A DNA stretch of 8,039 nt from DASXMX01 sp036794395 (GTDB lineage: Bacteria > Planctomycetota > Phycisphaerae > Tepidisphaerales > Tepidisphaeraceae), in NCBI GenBank assembly GCA_036794395.1, contig DAIRGS010000322.1, forward strand, positions 1-8,039, read 5' to 3'. Below, piece by piece: positions 6,251-8,039 of this stretch. The notes under the pieces were generated by a model. That model was not told the DNA's origin. It worked only from the letters and a program-made list of their open reading frames with translations, and did not search any database. Each line of letters begins with the position of its first letter. Positions within the stretch are counted from its first letter, which is position 1. The position numbers and the translations under genes were made by a program.

Positions 6251-6655
6251 CTACTTCCGGTCGAAAACAAGGACTCCCGGCTCGTGCTTGTCGCTCACGA
6301 AAAGCTCGTTGCCTCGAATCTCATACAGACCCTTAGTTTCGCCGTGGCCGATATCGATATACACATCCGAACCAACTATTCGGAAAGTTCCATCCGTTTC
6401 GCCTCGAACGCCATCGAAGTTCGTCACTGAATGGTATTTTCCATCGGGTGTAAACGTCAGCGTACCGGTGAACCGCATGGCGAACGCCGGGTCTTTGGCC
6501 GCCTGCTCGCTGAACTTCGCGGGGTTTAGCACCCACGTTCCGACAATCGGATGTGTAAGTGTTCCGGTCTGGCCGGTGGACGCACAACCCGAAACGACGC
6601 AGATCGCAAATAACGCCGCAAATGTGGCGGATTGAATAAGTCGTCTATCGGCCAT
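6251..6655 (-). CDS. Small lipoprotein with lipocalin-like beta-rich domain
   Basis: 134-residue predicted lipoprotein. The N terminus has a basic start (MADRR), a hydrophobic stretch (FAALFAICV) and lipobox V-S-G-C at 21-24, so C24 should be lipidated and the mature protein should be about 111 residues, held at the membrane or cell envelope. The rest is beta-rich: PIVGTWVLNPAKF, then FTGTLTFTPDGKYHS, FRIVGSDVYIDI, GLYEIRGNELFV, ending VLVFDRK. The GTW opening and the final Y-E-I-x-G-x-x-L recall lipocalin-like and planctomycete TIGR03067-type domains; that resemblance is general and unproven. Its function is unknown. It is convergent with the ABC gene (56-base gap) and divergent from the broken gene at 6692. 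The ribosome binding site is weak (GGGG directly before ATG). Confidence 0.8.
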   Translation of the reverse strand: MADRRLIQSATFAALFAICVVSGCASTGQTGTLTHPIVGTWVLNPAKFSEQAAKDPAFAMRFTGTLTFTPDGKYHSVTNFDGVRGETDGTFRIVGSDVYIDIGHGETKGLYEIRGNELFVSDKHEPGVLVFDRK

Positions 6656-6691
6656 CCCCGGCAGTTTTCACTTTTTCACGACGAAATCAAC

Positions 6692-6885
6692 ATGACCTTC
6701 ATCACCGCCCATTGGGCGCTGATCCTCAGCATCCTCGCCATCGTTCACGTTACCGTCTCCTCGATCTCGGCCTGCTCAACAAGCCGAAGGCCGAGACGGT
6801 TTTCGAGCAGGTTTCGCATTACGTCCAGATCGCAGCGGGCCTCGGCACGAAGCCAGCGGGTGACAAGAGTTGCCGGTCATTGTAG
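6692..6885 (+). pseudogene. Frameshifted small membrane-protein gene
   Basis: From ATG 6692 the frame reads MTFITAHWALILSILAIVHV, a good membrane helix with GC-rich third positions, then degenerates after about 6758 into Ser/Arg-rich nonsense. From about 6760 the frame one base back reads LDLGLLNKPKAETVFEQVSH and goes on through YVQIAAGLGTKPAGDK to TAG 6883-6885, again with GC-rich third positions and normal protein character. Joined, they make a protein of about 64 residues: one N-terminal membrane helix and a short amphipathic tail, somewhat like small holin-like or inner-membrane peptides. One lost base near 6755-6762 would explain it. No slippery heptamer suitable for programmed -1 shifting was seen there. 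Alternatives are a sequencing error or recent decay. The ribosome binding site is poor. Confidence 0.55.
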
Positions 6886-6913
6886 AAATCGATTGTTTTC
6901 GCGAAATTGAGAC

Positions 6914-6920
6914 GGGGAGG
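6914..6920 (+). promoter_or_regulatory. Ribosome binding site for zinc-ribbon copy 2
   Basis: GGGGAGG ends 5 bases before ATG 6926 and supports that start. Confidence 0.65.
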
Positions 6921-6925
6921 CGGCT

Positions 6926-7453
6926 ATGAGTAAACCCTCTGTGTTGGGACGGATTTTCGGCTTCGCGTCTGCTTCATCGCTTCTGCTTTGTGCGGCGGCG
7001 GTGGCGCTTTGGGTGAACCGCGATAATTGGGTTATGAATTCGTCGGCGTCGTCGCGGGTGTTATCGCGGCGGCATTCGGTTTGGCTGCTGCCAAGAGGTT
7101 CCTTGTATTACGACAATATTCCGATGACCCGGCAGCCGGATGGGAGTTGGCAGTATTTTTTCAACACTGCTGATTTTAACTGGAGCGGCGATCCGTGGAT
7201 TTTGTTCAGAACGATTCCCTATGCGCCATCCGGGCACGGGATCATGCTTGTCGTGCAGTACAGATTGCTCGCCATGGTTTTCGCGGTGCTGCCGATGGTC
7301 TGGCTTTTTACGCGACGTAGAAAGAGGCGCACGGGGACGTGCGAAATGTGCGGCTACGACCTTACGGGAAATGCGAGTGGCGTTTGTCCGGAGTGCGGGG
7401 CGGCCATCGGCTTACCAGACGATCCGCTTGAAAAACCGATGATTTTTAAGTGA
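6926..7453 (+). CDS. Two-helix membrane protein with C-terminal zinc ribbon (copy 2)
   Basis: 175-residue paralogue of the gene at 4-642, function unknown. Helix 1 lies at about residues 12-30 (SLLLCAAAVALWV, close to the same stretch in copy 1), followed by a polar middle region of about 75 residues with many aromatic residues, helix 2 at about 112-128 (LLAMVFAVLPMVWLF), a basic stop-transfer segment TRRRKRR, and the ribbon C139-x2-C142-x11-C154-x2-C157 (CEMCGYDL...GVCPEC). By the positive-inside rule the ribbon is cytoplasmic and the middle region periplasmic. The middle region has diverged strongly from copy 1 while the helices and ribbon are conserved, which suggests a shared anchor and cytoplasmic contact with a variable outer part. 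It starts 40 bases after the broken gene and has a good ribosome binding site. Confidence 0.87.
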   Translation: MSKPSVLGRIFGFASASSLLLCAAAVALWVNRDNWVMNSSASSRVLSRRHSVWLLPRGSLYYDNIPMTRQPDGSWQYFFNTADFNWSGDPWILFRTIPYAPSGHGIMLVVQYRLLAMVFAVLPMVWLFTRRRKRRTGTCEMCGYDLTGNASGVCPECGAAIGLPDDPLEKPMIFK

Positions 7454-7498
7454 TTTGCTGCGGGCGGTCGGGTAAGTGAAAAGATGTAAGATGCGGCG

Positions 7499-8039
7499 GT
7501 GGCGGAATTACCCGTGAATCTTTCTCAGGCATTGGATGAAGCCCGGCGGCTGCGCGTTGGGGGGCGGCTGGCGGAGGCGGCAGCGAGGTATCGGGAGATT
7601 ATTCAAATCGATCCGGGGCATGTGCTGGCGCTGATGGGTTTGGCGGAGGTAGCGCTGGATGGGGGGCAGTTGGAAGCGGCGGTGGCGCTGCTGAAGCAGG
7701 CGATTGCGATTCGCGGGGATTTTGCCGAATGCTGGACGGTGCTGGGATCGGCGTTGCGGGAAGGGGGGAATTTGGATGGGGCGGGGGCGGCTTATCGAAG
7801 GGCCAAAGATTTGGATCCGGAGAATCCGGCGGTTTACAACAATCTGGCAAATGTACTGAAGGATCGCGGTGAGTTGGCCGAGGCCGCGGCGGCGTATCGG
7901 AAGGCGCTGGCCTTGCGGCCGGACTTTGTCGATGCGTGGTTGAACCTGGGGATTGTGCTGTTGTTGGCAGGTGATTTGGGGCAGGGGTTTTTGTGTTACG
8001 AAGCGCGGCGGGAGCTGCGGGAGCTGGCATACCTGCAGC
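7499..8039 (+). CDS. TPR protein, N-terminal part (runs off the window), probably a TPR-glycosyltransferase
   Basis: 180 residues are visible with no stop before the window end. They form TPRs of strict 34-residue period, with turn motifs DPGH 38-41, RGDF 72-75, DPEN 106-109 and RPDF 140-143, each followed by the next helix A (ALMGLAEVAL, CWTVLGSAL, VYNNLANVLKDRG, AWLNLGIVLLLAGD). The last repeat passes into GFLCYEARREL (163-173). In known planctomycete and proteobacterial proteins a G-F-x-x-Y-E-x-R motif after TPRs usually leads into a glycosyltransferase-like domain, so such a domain is expected beyond the window; this is inference. There is no signal peptide, so the protein is likely cytoplasmic. 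An in-frame TAA at 7487-7489 limits the start to GTG 7499 or GTG 7514; neither has a clear ribosome binding site. The gap to the preceding zinc-ribbon gene is 45 bases. Confidence 0.85.
   Translation, partial: MAELPVNLSQALDEARRLRVGGRLAEAAARYREIIQIDPGHVLALMGLAEVALDGGQLEAAVALLKQAIAIRGDFAECWTVLGSALREGGNLDGAGAAYRRAKDLDPENPAVYNNLANVLKDRGELAEAAAAYRKALALRPDFVDAWLNLGIVLLLAGDLGQGFLCYEARRELRELAYLQ

Noticed and set aside
6240..6635. Forward open frame of 131 residues across the lipoprotein gene
   Set aside because: The opposite strand encodes a convincing lipobox and beta domain; the forward frame lacks a ribosome binding site and protein character.
7599..8030. Opposite-strand Pro-rich frame of 143 residues at the window end
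   Set aside because: It is antisense to regular 34-residue TPRs; the Pro/Ala/Ser composition comes from reading GGN/GCG codons backwards.

Overview
The window looks like chromosomal DNA from a planctomycete, probably of the Phycisphaerae branch. Four things point that way: a long membrane-anchored Ser/Thr kinase with a planctomycete-style kinase tail (GDLDWIV-like, ACPPS) and a TPR half; two small membrane proteins ending in a CxxCGYDLTGNxSGVCPECG-type zinc ribbon; a TPR protein of the kind that precedes a glycosyltransferase domain; and high-GC, G-rich coding strands with frequent GTG/TTG starts. This is an inference from protein style. No rRNA, tRNA or other marker gene is present.

Layout. 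4-642 (+): zinc-ribbon membrane protein, copy 1. 762-4622 (+): one large kinase reading frame interrupted by a single in-frame TAG at 3912-3914. The part before the TAG (762-3914) holds the kinase, a membrane helix, a coiled coil, TPRs and the start of a C-terminal beta-sandwich-like repeat. The part after it (to 4622) completes that repeat and adds a second full copy. Where the first copy has TAG, the second has CAG (Gln). 4702-5043 (+): small XRE/HigA-like helix-turn-helix protein with a strong Shine-Dalgarno. 5060-5299 (-): small unknown protein, convergent with the HTH gene and divergent from the next. 5355-6194 (+): ABC ATPase without an adjacent permease. 6251-6655 (-): small lipoprotein. 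6692-6885 (+): apparently frameshifted small membrane-protein gene. 6926-7453 (+): zinc-ribbon membrane protein, copy 2. 7499-8039 (+): start of a TPR protein that runs off the window.

The genes do not form an obvious operon or defence island; strands alternate and most genes look autonomous. The best candidate for something notable is the kinase: a cytoplasmic kinase domain joined through one membrane helix to TPRs and a tandem pair of 126-residue domains resembling those on planctomycete carbohydrate-active enzymes and sulfatases, that is, a receptor-like layout, with an amber codon inside the first domain. No CRISPR array, transposase, integrase, RNA gene or convincing intrinsic terminator was seen. 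No gene-free stretch exceeds 300 bases; the longest is 643-761, where only the kinase ribosome binding site could be recognised.
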